Shown here one piece after another: positions 53,235 through 63,808 of a DNA stretch of 64,000 nt. Position 1 is the stretch's first letter, and each line of letters opens with the position of its first letter. The stretch covers positions 124,001-188,000 of the forward strand of contig CAVRDP010000002.1 in NCBI GenBank assembly GCA_963719885.1, written 5' to 3'. A program made the translations under genes and the position numbers. The DNA comes from JANXQG01 sp963719885 (GTDB lineage Bacteria > Planctomycetota > Planctomycetia > Pirellulales > Thermoguttaceae). Below the pieces are notes generated by a model. The model saw only the letters and a list, made by a program, of their open reading frames with translations. It was not told the origin of the DNA and did no database searches.

Positions 53235-54202
53235 ATGAAGATTCCTTTTACCCCCGTCATCTATGAACATGCCGCCCGATTCGTGGGCGCTCTCCATGGG
53301 AGGTTTCGCGCGATCCGGAACTGATGTTCGCCGCGCACTGCGCGGCCTACCTGGAATACCATCAACAAGTGATTGCCGTCGCTATCGACATTTACAATCT
53401 CGAGGCCGAGGCCTACGGGGCCAAGGTCGTCGCCTCCACGGTCGACGCCATCCCGGGGATCCATGAGCCGCTGCTTTCCACGATCCAGGAAGGGATCCGA
53501 CTGCAGCCGTTCGATCCGCAGCGGGACGGGCGGATCGCGATGATGCTTGCCGTGGCGCAGCGACTCCGGCGCGAGTTCCCCGACGCCGACGTGCGGCTGC
53601 CCGTGGGCGGCCCCTTTTCGATCGCCTTTAATCTCCGGGGCATCAACGATCTTTGCCTGGACGCAGCGCTTTATCCTGAAGAACTTGCCAAGATGCTCAT
53701 GCGGCTTGCCGAGAATCAGGCCGTGCTTTGCCGGGCGGTGGCCCGGGCGGGGCTCGACGTGGCGTTCTTCGAATCGGCCGCAGCGCCGCCGATTCTCTCC
53801 CCGAAACAGTTCCATGAGCTCGAGATGCCCGCCTTGCGGCGCGTCCTGGAAATCGCGGCCGACGCCGTCGGTCACCCCGTGCCGTGCATCATGGGCGGCA
53901 ATACCTATCCCGTGCTGGACGATATCCTTGCGACCGGCACGAACTACCTCGTCTGCAACGTGGAAACCAACCAGGCCAACTTTGTTGAGCAGGTCTCCCG
54001 GACTCATCCCCAGGTGAAGATCCGCGTCAATCTCGATCCCTGCGCGGTCGCCTGCCGCGATCCCCAGCGGATCTATCGGGGAATCGATCGTGTGCTTGAA
54101 ATCGTCGGCGCCCGCGCCAACTGCGTGATGGGCACCGCCGCTTTGCCCTTGGAGACCCCGCCGGAGAATATCCGCCTCATTCGTGAATACCTTGCCGATT
54201 AA
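53235..54202 (+). CDS. Uroporphyrinogen-decarboxylase/MtaA-family protein, one frameshift
   Basis: About 322 residues when repaired. MKIPFTPVIYEHAARFVG is followed, one frame lower, by RSPWEVSRDPELMFAAHCAA, YLEYHQQVIAVAIDIYNLEA. Then come the family blocks LPVGGPFSIAFNLRG, VAFFESAAAPPILSPKQF, HPVPCIMGGNTYPVLDDIL and LVCNVETNQANF, ending NCVMGTAALPLETPPENIRL. The fold serves uroporphyrinogen decarboxylase and cobamide-dependent methyltransferases; the H-P-V-P-C-I-x-G-G and end-region pattern fit the methyltransferase-like group better. A base is missing near 53285-53295. Substrate not predictable. It stands alone. Confidence 0.8.
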
Positions 54203-54228
54203 TGGCTCCTCCGGTTCTGGGTATGGCA

Positions 54229-54282
54229 GTAGGATGGGCTTTAGCCCGCCTTCGCGTCAAGGCGGGCTAAAGCCCATCCTAC
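54229..54282. repeat. Perfect 22-bp inverted repeat (possible terminator)
   Basis: The left arm starts GTAGGATGGGCTTTAGCCCG and the right arm is its exact complement, separated by a 10-base loop (54251-54260). It lies 26 bases after the stop at 54202. There is no T run, so it is either a weak terminator or a repetitive palindrome. Confidence 0.88.
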
Positions 54283-54460
54283 AACGCCCATCTTACCCAC
54301 ACATCCGTGCCCGACCCTGTGATATTTCCCCGGGCGACCCTTTCAATCCCGATAATCGCGCAATTCGACAAAGTTGACTAATCCCGGAAATTCATCCGAT
54401 CCGATACGCATGACGAGGCAGATTTGACGGACAGCATGCAGATAGAGGGTGGGTAAAACC

Positions 54461-56992
54461 ATGCTTAAGAGAAGAATTGCTACGGCAACGGTCGTGATAT
54501 GTCTCATGGGCTTGGCCAGGTTGGCGATGGCCCAGAACAGCTCGGATCAGCAGTTCCGGCCGTTCAATGGCCTATTTGCCAACATGTTCGACGATGGCAG
54601 TCAGTTGCCGCCACCCCAGCACCAGATGCAGCACAATTATGACTATGACTCCTCGGGAACCGCACAGCCGCAACGGGTGCCGACACGGGCCACGAAGCCA
54701 CAACCGGCGCCGCAGCTCGACGCCGACCTGCCCGCCGCCCCCGTAGTCGATAATTACAAGACGGAGTTGCCGCCCCGTCCGGTTACCTTACGAAGCCCGG
54801 TTACGGGCAATAATTACTCCTTCCAATATGATGGCGCTTCCCCGGCGGGCGGCCCTGCGCCCATTCCGCCACCGCCAAACGGTGCGCCCAGCAGCGATGC
54901 GGCGATATCGTCCACGCCGGGCATCGCGTACTCGTGGTCGGCGGCGCCGGCCGGCTTGCCGCTGCACGAGCGACTGAAGATCTTCCGCCAGTCGCCGTTC
55001 GGCGACGTGGTTCAGGCTACGCCGTCCGCGCTCGATCCTCCGCCACCTGCAAGCGGGCACGCGGCCGTGCCCGCGCAAACCGTCGCGAGTCGGCCCGCCG
55101 AGACACCGGCGGTCGCTCAGCACACGCCGACCCCCGCAACACCGGCCCCCGATGCCCTGCCACCACCGCCAACGGATGCCGAGCCCCAACATCTGGCGAC
55201 GGCCGGGGCACCCGGTACTCCGGGTCGGGCCAACGACGCGGGCGTCGTCGGCCAGGGTCCACAGTTGCCGGACATGCAAAACCCGGCGGCGGGCACCCGG
55301 TACTCCGGGTCGCCACCCGGCGGGGCACCCAGTACCCTGGGTCGGGATCAGGGAACCAACGACGCCGCGCAAGAGCCGAGCGTTCTGATCGATCACAAGA
55401 GCCCGATGTTGTCGGTAGAAACCATCGGACCGCGGAAGATCGTCGTCGGCAAGGAGGCGGCCTATGAAGTCTTGTTGCAGAATTCCGGCAATGTGGCGGC
55501 CGAAGAAGTCACCGTGACGGTCAGCCTCCCCGATTGGGCGGAACTGGCCGGATCGTCGGCCAGCAGCGGCGAGGTCCGCCCGATCGCGACCCAGGGTACT
55601 GGGTCCCCCGATCGTCACGATCCCTGCCGGTGGGTGTTGGGGCGGATCGAAGCCCGTTCCAAAGAGAAGCTCGCCCTGAAGATCATTCCGCGGCAGAGCA
55701 AGCCCTTCGAGCTGGCCGTTCGCTGGGACTTCAAGCAGGCGCCGTCGCATGCCATGATCGAAGTCCAGGAGCCTAAACTGACGATGCGCTTGGACGGCCC
55801 GCGGGAAGTGTTTTTCGGCAAGCGGGAAATCTACAAGCTGAAGCTGGGCAACAGCGGAAACGGCGTGGCCGAGAACGTCATGCTCACGCTCATGCCGCTT
55901 AATTCCGGCGACACGCATCCGATCACGCATCGCCTGGGCACGATCGACCCGGGCGGCGAGCGATCGATCGAAATCGAATTGACCGCACGACAAGCCGGGA
56001 AGATCACGATCCGCGTCGAGGCCAGCGGCGACGGCGGCGCCCACGTCGACCTGGCCGAACACGTACTGGTCCATCGGGCCGCCCTGCAAGTCAACGTCGA
56101 AGGCCCCGCCATGCAATTTGTCGGTACGCCGACACGCTTCAAGATCCACGTCAACAATCCGGGCGACGCCGCGGCCAAGCACGTGAAGCTGACGGCCAAG
56201 TTGCCGACGGGAGTAAAGTTCGTCTCCGGCAGCAATGGGGCAATCGCGGAAACAGCCGTCGACGGCGGCAGGGTGCGATGGACGCTCGATCCGTTGCAGC
56301 CGGGCGAACAGCGCGTGTTGGAGATGAAGTGCACGCTGGCCCTCTCCGGTGTCAATCGCCTGGAATTCACTTCGGCCGCTGACGACGACCTCGTGGCTGC
56401 GGCCAAGTCGATCACTCGGGTCGAGGCCATGGCCGACCTCCGCCTGGACGTGAAGGACCCGGAAGGCCCGGTGCCGATTGGTTCGGCCGCGATCTACGAA
56501 CTTCACGTTCGCAACCGCGGTACCAAGGCAGCCGAGAACGTGGAAGTGCTGGCCTATTTCTCCGGCGGCGTAGAACCAGTTAGCGCTGACGGCCAGACAC
56601 ATCGCATCAGCCCGGGGCAGGTTATTTTCGATCGGATTCCGGCGATTCCCCCGGCGACCGAACTTGTCTTGAAAGTGAAGGCCAAAGCGGAAGTGGCCGG
56701 CAACCACGTGTTCCGCGCCGAACTGCATTGCAAGGCACTGGGGACGCGGCTGGTCCGCGAAGAGGAGACCTACTACTACCAGGATGGTCCGAGCTTGCAG
56801 CAAGCCGCGGCCGGGGCACCCGGTACTCCGCGGGTACCTGGTGGGGCACCCAGTACCCTGGGTCCGGGTGGCGCCAAGTTGACGGCAGCCCCTGCCACTC
56901 GCGATGAACTACGGACCGCCGAGCGGCAGGCACCGCTGCCCTTGCCGCAGTCGTCGGAACAACCGCTGCCGACCCCGGCGGTCAGGCGATAG
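54461..56992 (+). CDS. DUF11/CARDB-type exported surface protein
   Basis: 843 residues. A signal peptide (MLKRRIATATVVICLMGLAR, then LAMAQ) precedes a ~280-residue Pro/Ala-rich region with several hairpin elements. From ~300 on come four to five Ig-like repeats of the DUF11 kind, each with an N-x-G / NPGDAAAKHV type turn: YEVLLQNSGNVAAEEVTVTV, YKLKLGNSGNGVAENVMLTL, FKIHVNNPGDAAAKHVKLTA, YELHVRNRGTKAAENVEVLA. The C-terminus is again Pro-rich with two elements. Such proteins are common in planctomycete envelopes. A GTGGGTAAAACC stretch precedes the ATG at 54461. Confidence 0.88.
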   Translation: MLKRRIATATVVICLMGLARLAMAQNSSDQQFRPFNGLFANMFDDGSQLPPPQHQMQHNYDYDSSGTAQPQRVPTRATKPQPAPQLDADLPAAPVVDNYKTELPPRPVTLRSPVTGNNYSFQYDGASPAGGPAPIPPPPNGAPSSDAAISSTPGIAYSWSAAPAGLPLHERLKIFRQSPFGDVVQATPSALDPPPPASGHAAVPAQTVASRPAETPAVAQHTPTPATPAPDALPPPPTDAEPQHLATAGAPGTPGRANDAGVVGQGPQLPDMQNPAAGTRYSGSPPGGAPSTLGRDQGTNDAAQEPSVLIDHKSPMLSVETIGPRKIVVGKEAAYEVLLQNSGNVAAEEVTVTVSLPDWAELAGSSASSGEVRPIATQGTGSPDRHDPCRWVLGRIEARSKEKLALKIIPRQSKPFELAVRWDFKQAPSHAMIEVQEPKLTMRLDGPREVFFGKREIYKLKLGNSGNGVAENVMLTLMPLNSGDTHPITHRLGTIDPGGERSIEIELTARQAGKITIRVEASGDGGAHVDLAEHVLVHRAALQVNVEGPAMQFVGTPTRFKIHVNNPGDAAAKHVKLTAKLPTGVKFVSGSNGAIAETAVDGGRVRWTLDPLQPGEQRVLEMKCTLALSGVNRLEFTSAADDDLVAAAKSITRVEAMADLRLDVKDPEGPVPIGSAAIYELHVRNRGTKAAENVEVLAYFSGGVEPVSADGQTHRISPGQVIFDRIPAIPPATELVLKVKAKAEVAGNHVFRAELHCKALGTRLVREEETYYYQDGPSLQQAAAGAPGTPRVPGGAPSTLGPGGAKLTAAPATRDELRTAERQAPLPLPQSSEQPLPTPAVRR
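54919..54940 (+). repeat. Covarying hairpin element, copy 34
   Basis: Arms ATCGCG/CGTGGT (two G-T pairs), loop TACT. In the DUF11 gene, encoding GIAYSWS. Confidence 0.87.
55206..55227 (+). repeat. Covarying hairpin element, copy 35
   Basis: Arms ACCCGG/CCGGGT, loop TACT. In the DUF11 gene, encoding GAPGTPGR. Confidence 0.93.
55291..55312 (+). repeat. Covarying hairpin element, copy 36
   Basis: Arms ACCCGG/CCGGGT, loop TACT. In the DUF11 gene, in another frame, encoding GTRYSGS. Confidence 0.93.
55323..55344 (+). repeat. Covarying hairpin element, copy 37
   Basis: Arms ACCCAG/CTGGGT, loop TACC. In the DUF11 gene, encoding GAPSTLGR. Confidence 0.93.
55587..55608 (-). repeat. Covarying hairpin element, copy 38
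   Basis: Arms ACCCAG/CTGGGT, loop TACC, GGGC flank altered to GGGG. Antisense in the DUF11 gene, encoding ATQGTGSP. Confidence 0.85.
56814..56838 (+). repeat. Covarying hairpin element, copy 39 (diverged)
   Basis: Left arm ACCCGG and loop TACT intact, then CCGCGGGTACC with an insertion. In the DUF11 gene, encoding GAPGTPRV. Confidence 0.75.
56844..56865 (+). repeat. Covarying hairpin element, copy 40
   Basis: Arms ACCCAG/CTGGGT, loop TACC. In the DUF11 gene, encoding GAPSTLGP. Confidence 0.9.
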
Positions 56993-56998
56993 AAGGCG

Positions 56999-57090
56999 AA
57001 ACGTACGTCAGGCTTTCTGGCCTGACAGCAAGCCGGAAGCCGGACAAGATCAGGCTCGGGCACCATGTACGCATGGTCGGCCTGACGTAC
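56999..57090. repeat. Palindromic spacer repeat containing hairpin element 41
   Basis: ACGTACGTCAGGCTTTCTGG at 57000 is mirrored by GGCCTGACGTACTT at about 57080. The hairpin element (57058-57079; arms ACCATG/CATGGT, loop TACG) lies between the halves. It follows the DUF11 gene stop and faces the CBS gene stop. Confidence 0.82.
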
Positions 57091-57103
57091 TTAATTCCCT
57101 GCT

Positions 57104-57544
57104 TCAGCTCTGGATGTAATCGCGCATGAACTGGTTCTCGGCCACCAGGTGGTCGTGCTGGGCCTTGAGAAGGTCGCCGATCGAGACTACGCCCACGAGA
57201 CGCTCGCCGCTCATGACCGGCACGTGGCGAATGCGGTGAGTCGTCATCACGCCCATCAGGTCGGTGACCGAATCGGTGGGACTGGCCGTGATGAGCTTGG
57301 TGGTCATGACGTCGGCAACCTTCAATTGCTGGAGATCGCATTTGCCCGCGGCAAAGCAGCGCAGCATGTCGCGTTCGCTGAGAATGCCCACCAGGCGCTC
57401 GCCGAGGGTCACATCGCGCTGGCAGACGAGCATCGCGCCGATGTTATGCTCGACCATCTGCCGGACCAACTCGGCCAGGGAGACGTCGGGCGAAGTCGTA
57501 AAGACGGTCGTTCCTTTTACGGCCAGAATGTCTTGAAGTCGCAT
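57104..57544 (-). CDS. CBS-domain pair protein
   Basis: 146 residues with two CBS motifs: AELVRQMVEHNIGAMLVCQR..LVGILSERDMLRCF and VTDLMGVMTTHRIRHVPVMS..LVGVVSIGDLLKA. Such small proteins bind adenosine nucleotides and act as regulatory subunits or energy sensors; no attached effector domain is present. The start MRLQDILAVKGTTVFT is standard for the family. It lies downstream of leuD on the same strand, ~100 bases away, without evidence of a joint function. Confidence 0.92.
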   Translation of the reverse strand: MRLQDILAVKGTTVFTTSPDVSLAELVRQMVEHNIGAMLVCQRDVTLGERLVGILSERDMLRCFAAGKCDLQQLKVADVMTTKLITASPTDSVTDLMGVMTTHRIRHVPVMSGERLVGVVSIGDLLKAQHDHLVAENQFMRDYIQS

Positions 57545-57647
57545 GAAAAAAGGCCTCCCTGATCGAAGGTTGGATCAAAACTTATTTCAAAACGCGTGTT
57601 GTGACTTGGATTCTCGCGCCGATCGAGAGATTTCTTGAAATAGGTTC

Positions 57648-58277
57648 TCACGCCGACCCGCTCCGCCGACCCGCTGCGCGAGTGCCCCGCCCCGCCTGGG
57701 CCTGCTCATAGGCCAGGATCTTGTCCTCGTGCCGCAAGGTCATGGCGATATCGTCCAGACCGTTCAGCAGGTTATGCCGGCGGGATTCGTCGACCTCGAA
57801 CGAGAGCGAGAAACCGAAATCGTCAGTCACCCGGCAAGTCTCCAGATCGACCGCCAGGCGGTAACCGGGATGGGCGCCGGCGCGGGTGAAGAGGTCGTCG
57901 ATCTGGGCCTCGTCCAGCCGGATCGGCAGGATCCCGTTCTTGAAGCAGTTGTTGTAAAAGATGTCGGCGAAGCTGGGGGCCAAGAGGACCCGGAAACCGT
58001 AGTCTTCCAACGCCCACGGGGCGTGCTCGCGGCTCGAACCGCTGCCGAAATTCCGCCGCGCAAGCAGGACCGACGCCCCGGCGTACTCCGTCCGGTTGAG
58101 TTCGAAATCGGGGTTGGGCGTCCCATCGTCCAGGAACCGCCAGTCGAAGAACAGGAACTGGCCGAACCCGGAACGCTCGATCCGCTTGAGGAACTGCTTG
58201 GGAATGATTTGGTCCGTATCGACGTTCGAGCGGTCCATGGGCAGGACCAGGCCGGTATGCTGGGTGAAGGATCGCAT
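57648..58277 (-). CDS. leuD: 3-isopropylmalate dehydratase small subunit (LeuD)
   Basis: 209 residues, swivel subunit of isopropylmalate isomerase in leucine synthesis. LPMDRSNVDTDQIIPKQFLK, the substrate loop FGSGSSREHAPWALEDYGFR, and SFADIFYNNCFKNGILPIRL are diagnostic. The last ~15 residues (QAGRGTRAAGRRSGSA) are an extra basic tail. It lies 35 bases after leuC; the gap holds two copies of CTTATTTATA followed by C or T and GGCC. Confidence 0.95.
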   Translation of the reverse strand: MRSFTQHTGLVLPMDRSNVDTDQIIPKQFLKRIERSGFGQFLFFDWRFLDDGTPNPDFELNRTEYAGASVLLARRNFGSGSSREHAPWALEDYGFRVLLAPSFADIFYNNCFKNGILPIRLDEAQIDDLFTRAGAHPGYRLAVDLETCRVTDDFGFSLSFEVDESRRHNLLNGLDDIAMTLRHEDKILAYEQAQAGRGTRAAGRRSGSA

Positions 58278-58312
58278 GTCATTTGCCCCAATCTTATTTA
58301 TACGGCCCCGTC

Positions 58313-59702
<1,390 letters not shown>

Positions 59703-60023
59703 TGTCCGGGGGTTGGATCGCATAGCGGGGCGAAGGTTGTGAGAACTGTAAGAGGAAAGCATGACGCCCGCGGGCGGATAATCCGCTAGAGGGGTCTCTC
59801 CGGCAAGGAGATATTAGGAACGCTGATTCTGAAACCAGACTGAATTTCTTCATTCTACGCAAGGGAAGCTGAGATTTCCAGGCCCCGAAGCGGCCTGTGA
59901 AGAGAAATGCGGAACTTCGGTGGGAGCAGCCGTACGTAAAGCGGAATTTATCCCGTTGCCTCAAATCAGTAAGTAGCGGAATGAATTCCGTTCTACGTAG
60001 GTCGGCCCCGGATTACGCGGCCC
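59703..60023. other. Gene-free stretch with an inverted repeat
   Basis: About 320 bases. TACGTAAAGCGGAATTTA (59933-59950) and TGAATTCCGTTCTACGTA (59982-59999) form an imperfect inverted repeat (15 of 18). The left part probably holds the leuC promoter; no attenuator-like leader peptide was recognised. Confidence 0.65.
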
Positions 60024-60576
60024 CTATGCCGCCCGCCGCTGCCCTTGGGCCGCCAACCGCTCGACCTCTTGGGCCTCCAGCAAGCGCATCGCCGTGCTTC
60101 CGCCGGCAGGGAGCGTTTCCTGAAAGACCTGCGTGCGGGCATGGATCATGCGCGGCAGGTAGAACCAGGCCTTCGCCAGTTGCTCCGGCGAAATGTGCCC
60201 GGAGATCACCAGGACATCGACCTGTGATACGCCGTTGGCGATCCGCGAAAGTGCCTCGCCCATGGTGCCGGGAACGAGTTGGATCCGCGCCTCCCGTGGC
60301 CTTCAACAAGCAATGAGCTTCACGGAGCGAGATGCCGGGGCCATCGGCCGCAGTACGGGCTTCGAACAGATCGACCCCCGTATAGTGGACGTCGCGTACC
60401 TCGTGGAATTCCTTGAGCACCTCGATGATGTGGACAGCCCGTTGGCCGAGACCGAGCCCCAGTTCGACGACTTTCCGAGCTTTCAGGCGACGAATCTCGC
60501 GGTAAACGAGGCGATCGGAAGCCGGCTTGGAAAGATGGAGAAGGTAGAATAGACGAAGACGACTCAATTCAGCCAC
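60024..60576 (-). pseudogene. SAM-dependent methyltransferase-like protein, one frameshift
   Basis: About 183 residues when repaired. RLKARKVVELGLGLGQRAVH is a glycine-rich motif I of class I methyltransferases, followed by YTGVDLFEARTAADGPGISL (acidic Asp of motif II). The end is one frame away: TMGEALSRIANGVSQVDVLV, ISGHISPEQLAKAWFYLPRM and IHARTQVFQETL. An extra G in GGGAGG near 60293-60298 explains the break. It stands next to a polysaccharide flippase gene on the same strand and may modify a surface glycan or act elsewhere; the acceptor is unknown. Confidence 0.68.
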
Positions 60577-60763
60577 ATCGGCCTCCCTGCCGCAATGACT
60601 CGATTAACGTGTGATACCGATTGGAAGCGAGAATTTCGAAATCGCTTCGCCTCCTACCAGATTTCGGCAGTCGCGCTGCGGGAAATCCAGAGATTCAGCG
60701 TTTTTTCGTGGAACTGAGATGTCGGGCACGGTCGACCTCACCCTACAGCTTTCCGTACGTCCT

Positions 60764-62287
60764 CTACGCAGCCATTGTGGCCACATCTGCCTCTTCCGCA
60801 GAGCGTTCTATCACATTTTGCCGGCACCGTCGCACTTCCCGTAACACGGCGGCCAACGACACCAAGACCGTGACCAGCCAACTCAGCGTCAAGGCCCAGG
60901 CCGCACCCATCAGCCCGAGCCAGTCGATCCAGCCGGGCAGCAAGAGCACGAGCGCCACGATGCCCACCGCGCGGAGCAGCAAGTTGGTTCGGAACCGTCG
61001 CATGGAGGCAATGGCCCGGCCGAGGAAAATGCTGAAATTGCGCAAACCGGCAGCCAACATCAGGCAGAGCGCCACGCTGGCAAGCGGAACGTAAGTCGGC
61101 CCGAAAAGCAGACCGATAATCCATCGGCCGGCGATGGCCATCACCAGCAGCGAGATTACCATTATAGCGGCCAGCCAAAGACCCAGGTTGCGGAGAAGTC
61201 GCAGCAGTGCTCCGGTATTTCCCACAGCGTGATAACGTGCCAGGCGAGGGCTGGCCGCTTGGCTCACGGCGCCCACGACCAACGACATCGCGACCATCAG
61301 GCTGCCGGCCACGGCAAATTCACCCAGGGCCTCGTTTCCCAGACGGTTGCTAATCCAGTAGCGGGGGATCGACGTCATGAGGCTCAGGCCGGCAGTCGCC
61401 AACCCCAACGGCAGGCTGAGCCAGGCCAGACTAAGAAGTACGGGAATCTGGCGGTGCAACCGTTCGTGCGACTTGGCCTGTGACAAGAAAAGTAGCAGGT
61501 ACACTCCGTGTGCCGTCCGCCGGAGGCCTTTGACTTTTGAAAAAAAACCTGCGGCTGGGACCGCAGGGCGGACGGCACACGGAGTGTGCCTGCTACCTCG
61601 TCGTCCGGCCCGTTCGGCCACTACTGCCCGGGGGATGTCGATGGTCAGCAGCGTCGTCCAGGCAGCAAGCGTAAATCCGCAGACGCCCCAAGTCAAATCA
61701 CCGCTGAACCAAACGCCCAAGGCAAAGAATGTCAGCCCCAGCAACCCGCGAATCATCAAGGAAATGGCCACCCAGCGCATTTGCTCGCGACGTTGCAAGA
61801 CTGCCTGAAACAGATCGCCGACCGCCTCGCTGATCACTACCAGGCCAGCCAGAACGACCAATCGAGCGGTGGCCGGATCGTAGCCGCTGGTCCAGGCGGT
61901 GACGAGGATGACCAACATGGCCAGCCCACAGGTGAGCAGCCGCAGTCCGAGGTAATCACGAAGGCGATATTGACGCTTGGCATCGGAGATCAGTGATCCC
62001 GAAAGCCCCAGATCGGCCAAACTACCGATCGGATTGCAGACCGCCAAGGCCAAGGTCAGTTGGCCGATCATTTCGGCGTTGCCCAATCGGGCCAGAAGGG
62101 CAACGCGTCCCCAGGCACACGCCGCGTTGACGATATTGCCCAGCGCGAGCCAAGAAAATCCCCTTCGCACCGCTTGATTCTCCCGCTGACACTCGTCACC
62201 GGGCGATGGATCGAATATCGGCAGGCGGCTTGGACGACTGGGTTTTATGGTTGCTTTAGCTGATTTGGGCGAGAGCAGGCGGCTCAT
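60764..62287 (-). CDS. Polysaccharide flippase (MATE/Wzx-like) with an inserted palindromic element
   Basis: 507 residues with about 12-14 membrane segments, for example FSWLALGNIVNAACAWGRVA, LLTCGLAMLVILVTAW and LRAVGIVALVLLLPGWIDWL. The pattern, with ALGEFAVAGSLMVAMSLVVG and LFGPTYVPLASVALCLMLAA, fits the oligosaccharide flippase superfamily that moves lipid-linked glycans across the inner membrane. The start is the Met of MSRLLSPKSAKATIKPS; longer frames add no membrane or conserved sequence. Residues ~231-265 (RHTPCAVRPAVPAAGFFSKV to GVYLLLF) are read from a ~105-bp repeat inserted in frame in a loop. Confidence 0.85.
   Translation of the reverse strand: MSRLLSPKSAKATIKPSRPSRLPIFDPSPGDECQRENQAVRRGFSWLALGNIVNAACAWGRVALLARLGNAEMIGQLTLALAVCNPIGSLADLGLSGSLISDAKRQYRLRDYLGLRLLTCGLAMLVILVTAWTSGYDPATARLVVLAGLVVISEAVGDLFQAVLQRREQMRWVAISLMIRGLLGLTFFALGVWFSGDLTWGVCGFTLAAWTTLLTIDIPRAVVAERAGRRGSRHTPCAVRPAVPAAGFFSKVKGLRRTAHGVYLLLFLSQAKSHERLHRQIPVLLSLAWLSLPLGLATAGLSLMTSIPRYWISNRLGNEALGEFAVAGSLMVAMSLVVGAVSQAASPRLARYHAVGNTGALLRLLRNLGLWLAAIMVISLLVMAIAGRWIIGLLFGPTYVPLASVALCLMLAAGLRNFSIFLGRAIASMRRFRTNLLLRAVGIVALVLLLPGWIDWLGLMGAAWALTLSWLVTVLVSLAAVLREVRRCRQNVIERSAEEADVATMAA
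61491..61595. repeat. ~105-bp palindromic element, copy B, inside the flippase gene
   Basis: The ends AGTAGCAGGTACACTCC and GGAGTGTGCCTGCT and the inner pair GTGCCGTCCGCC / GGCGGACGGCAC match the copy at 20921-21024. Here it encodes RHTPCAVRPAVPAAG and neighbours without breaking the frame. Confidence 0.9.
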
Positions 62288-62449
62288 GGCTGCGGAAGTG
62301 TGCCAAGAGCGCGGCGGGAGGTCAAGAGCAAAGGATATTCCCTGATCGGATGGCCCGGGAGAAGCATCGGGGCAATCCGACTTGACATGGGGCAGGATGT
62401 AGTATATCATTTGGTAGCTATCACGCTCGTGTTTGTGGAGGATTTGAGG

Positions 62450-62679
62450 ATGGTAAGAGCTAAAGTGTTCCGAACCGGCCGCAGTCAGGCGATCCGCTTG
62501 CCGAAGGAATTTCGCGTGGACACCGACGAGGTTTACTTGAAGAAGACGCCGGAAGGGTTCCTCGTGGTCGCCCGCGATCCCTGGGAAATCTTCCACGAGG
62601 GTGTCGAAAAGCTTTCCGCAGAATTCATGTCGCCGGGCGCCGGCAACTGCCCCCCCAGCGCCGGGACTGGCCCAAGTGA
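62450..62679 (+). pseudogene. vapB: VapB-type antitoxin, one frameshift
   Basis: MVRAKVFRTGRSQAIRLPKE is the AbrB-type swapped-hairpin start of VapB antitoxins, followed by EVYLKKTPEGFLVVARDPWE and a C-terminal toxin-binding segment. Repairing one missing base near 62631-62638 gives RRQLPPQRRDWPK and a TGA at 62677 that overlaps the vapC start (GTGA). Without repair the frame runs on through vapC. A GGAGG at 62437 precedes the ATG. Confidence 0.82.
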
Positions 62680-63119
62680 TCTATCTCTTGGACACGGACT
62701 GCTTGATTTGCATGCTTCGCGGCGGAAAATCGTCCGCGCAACGCCGGCAACGCCAACAGGCAATCACGCTGGAAGACAACTGCCGCAGGGTTCAAGCGGC
62801 GGGCGACCCCATCGGATTATCGGCCGTCACGGTTTCGGAACTGGAATTTGGCGCCCGGCTCAGCGGCAGATACGACGAAGAGATGGCGGCCGTTCGACAA
62901 GTGCTGACGCCGTTTCGCTTGTACGATTACGATGCGGTCCAATGCCCGCCACATTACGGGCGCATCCGACAGGAACTGGAAAGTTCCGGACAAACCATCG
63001 GTTCCGAGGACCTGCTCATTGCCGCGCATGCCATGGCCTTGGCCGCCGTTCTCGTGACGAATAACGACGCGCACTTCCGCCGGGTTTCGGGGCTCAAGGT
63101 TGTGAACTGGCTGAAATGA
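62676..63119 (+). CDS. vapC: VapC-type PIN-domain toxin
   Basis: 147 residues. The PIN fold starts MIYLLDTDCLICMLRGG with the first acidic residue Asp in LLDTD. SAVTVSELEFGARLSG has the Glu of the second site, and TIGSEDLLIAAHAMA and LVTNNDAHF supply the others. VapC toxins cut tRNA or rRNA. The GTG start at 62676 overlaps the antitoxin stop and is preferred because the PIN strand begins exactly there. A linker stretch (RRQRQQAITLEDNCRRVQAA) is within normal range. Confidence 0.92.
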   Translation: MIYLLDTDCLICMLRGGKSSAQRRQRQQAITLEDNCRRVQAAGDPIGLSAVTVSELEFGARLSGRYDEEMAAVRQVLTPFRLYDYDAVQCPPHYGRIRQELESSGQTIGSEDLLIAAHAMALAAVLVTNNDAHFRRVSGLKVVNWLK

Positions 63120-63290
63120 AGTGTACTGCCTCATCAATGGCTTCCTGGGCCAGTTCCCGATCGAATTCCGCCTCGTGGGCATGGTACCAGGCAAGCACGG
63201 TATAGATCTCGCCCAGCGTCCGCTGCGGATAGTGTTCGATGATCTGCGGCGCGGTCAGGCCCTGCTTGTACTGGTTATTCAGCGCAGGAG
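63094..63290 (-). pseudogene. DUF433-like antitoxin fragment
   Basis: The readable part, QGLTAPQIIEHYPQRTLGEI YTVLAWYHAHEAEFDRE read in two pieces, is the C-terminal half of a DUF433 protein (often an antitoxin of PIN or other toxins). The usual N-terminal half is missing; the preceding bases belong to an unrelated remnant. It overlaps the end of vapC on the opposite strand by 26 bases. Confidence 0.55.
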
Positions 63291-63293
63291 TGG

Positions 63294-63480
63294 TCAGAAC
63301 TCCGTGAATTCCCGGCGTCTGAGCCTCTCCAGATCCAAGGTGCCGGTCTTGGGATCCAGCTTGATTTCCCACCGCTGGAGCGTCAAGGCGCCAATAATTG
63401 CATCCAACTCGTGGCCGTCCGCGCGGCCGATTTCGGGCAGCGCAAGCGGCGTCCGCGAGAAAGTCCAAACCCTCGATCTT
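63294..63480 (-). pseudogene. Unassigned protein remnant
   Basis: LALPEIGRADGHELDAIIGA and LTLQRWEIKLDPKTGTLDLE, then LRRREFTEF, read well in one frame, and a fitting N-terminal piece (LDFLADA) reads in another, so a frameshift near 63440-63460 is likely. It resembles the end of a small planctomycete protein, possibly a retropepsin-like fold. I cannot name it with confidence. Confidence 0.4.
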
Positions 63481-63808
63481 CCCTTGTGATTATGTCGTCC
63501 GCAGATGAACATTGTACTCCGCCGAGAGCGCAATGCTCCACGCGGCGAGGCTGACGAGGCCCCGCCGCGTTTGCGCAACGCGCCTTCGCGAGGGCGCGTC
63601 GCAGGATCAAATTGCCAAAGAACTGTTCGAGCCTATCCGGACCTGGACTGTTTCGTGGTCCGGCAAAACATTCGTAAGTGCTCTTCCATGCAGCGCTTAA
63701 ATCGGGTGGACGTCCCCCGCGTGGTCCAACACGATGTGGTCCAAAATCGGGGTCATTTCACATCTCTCATCCTTCATCCCTCATCCTTCCTCCTTCATCC
63801 CTCACCCT
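63481..63808. other. Repeat-rich, rearranged stretch
   Basis: No gene. It contains a partial duplicate of coding bases (GTCCAACACGATGTGGTCCA at 63724, also at 63909 with one change) and then a run of TTCATCCCTCATCC-type words (63770-63830). Confidence 0.7.

Noticed and set aside
54788..56803. 671-residue minus-strand frame
   Set aside because: Shadow of the DUF11 protein gene, whose signal peptide and Ig-like repeats are on the plus strand.
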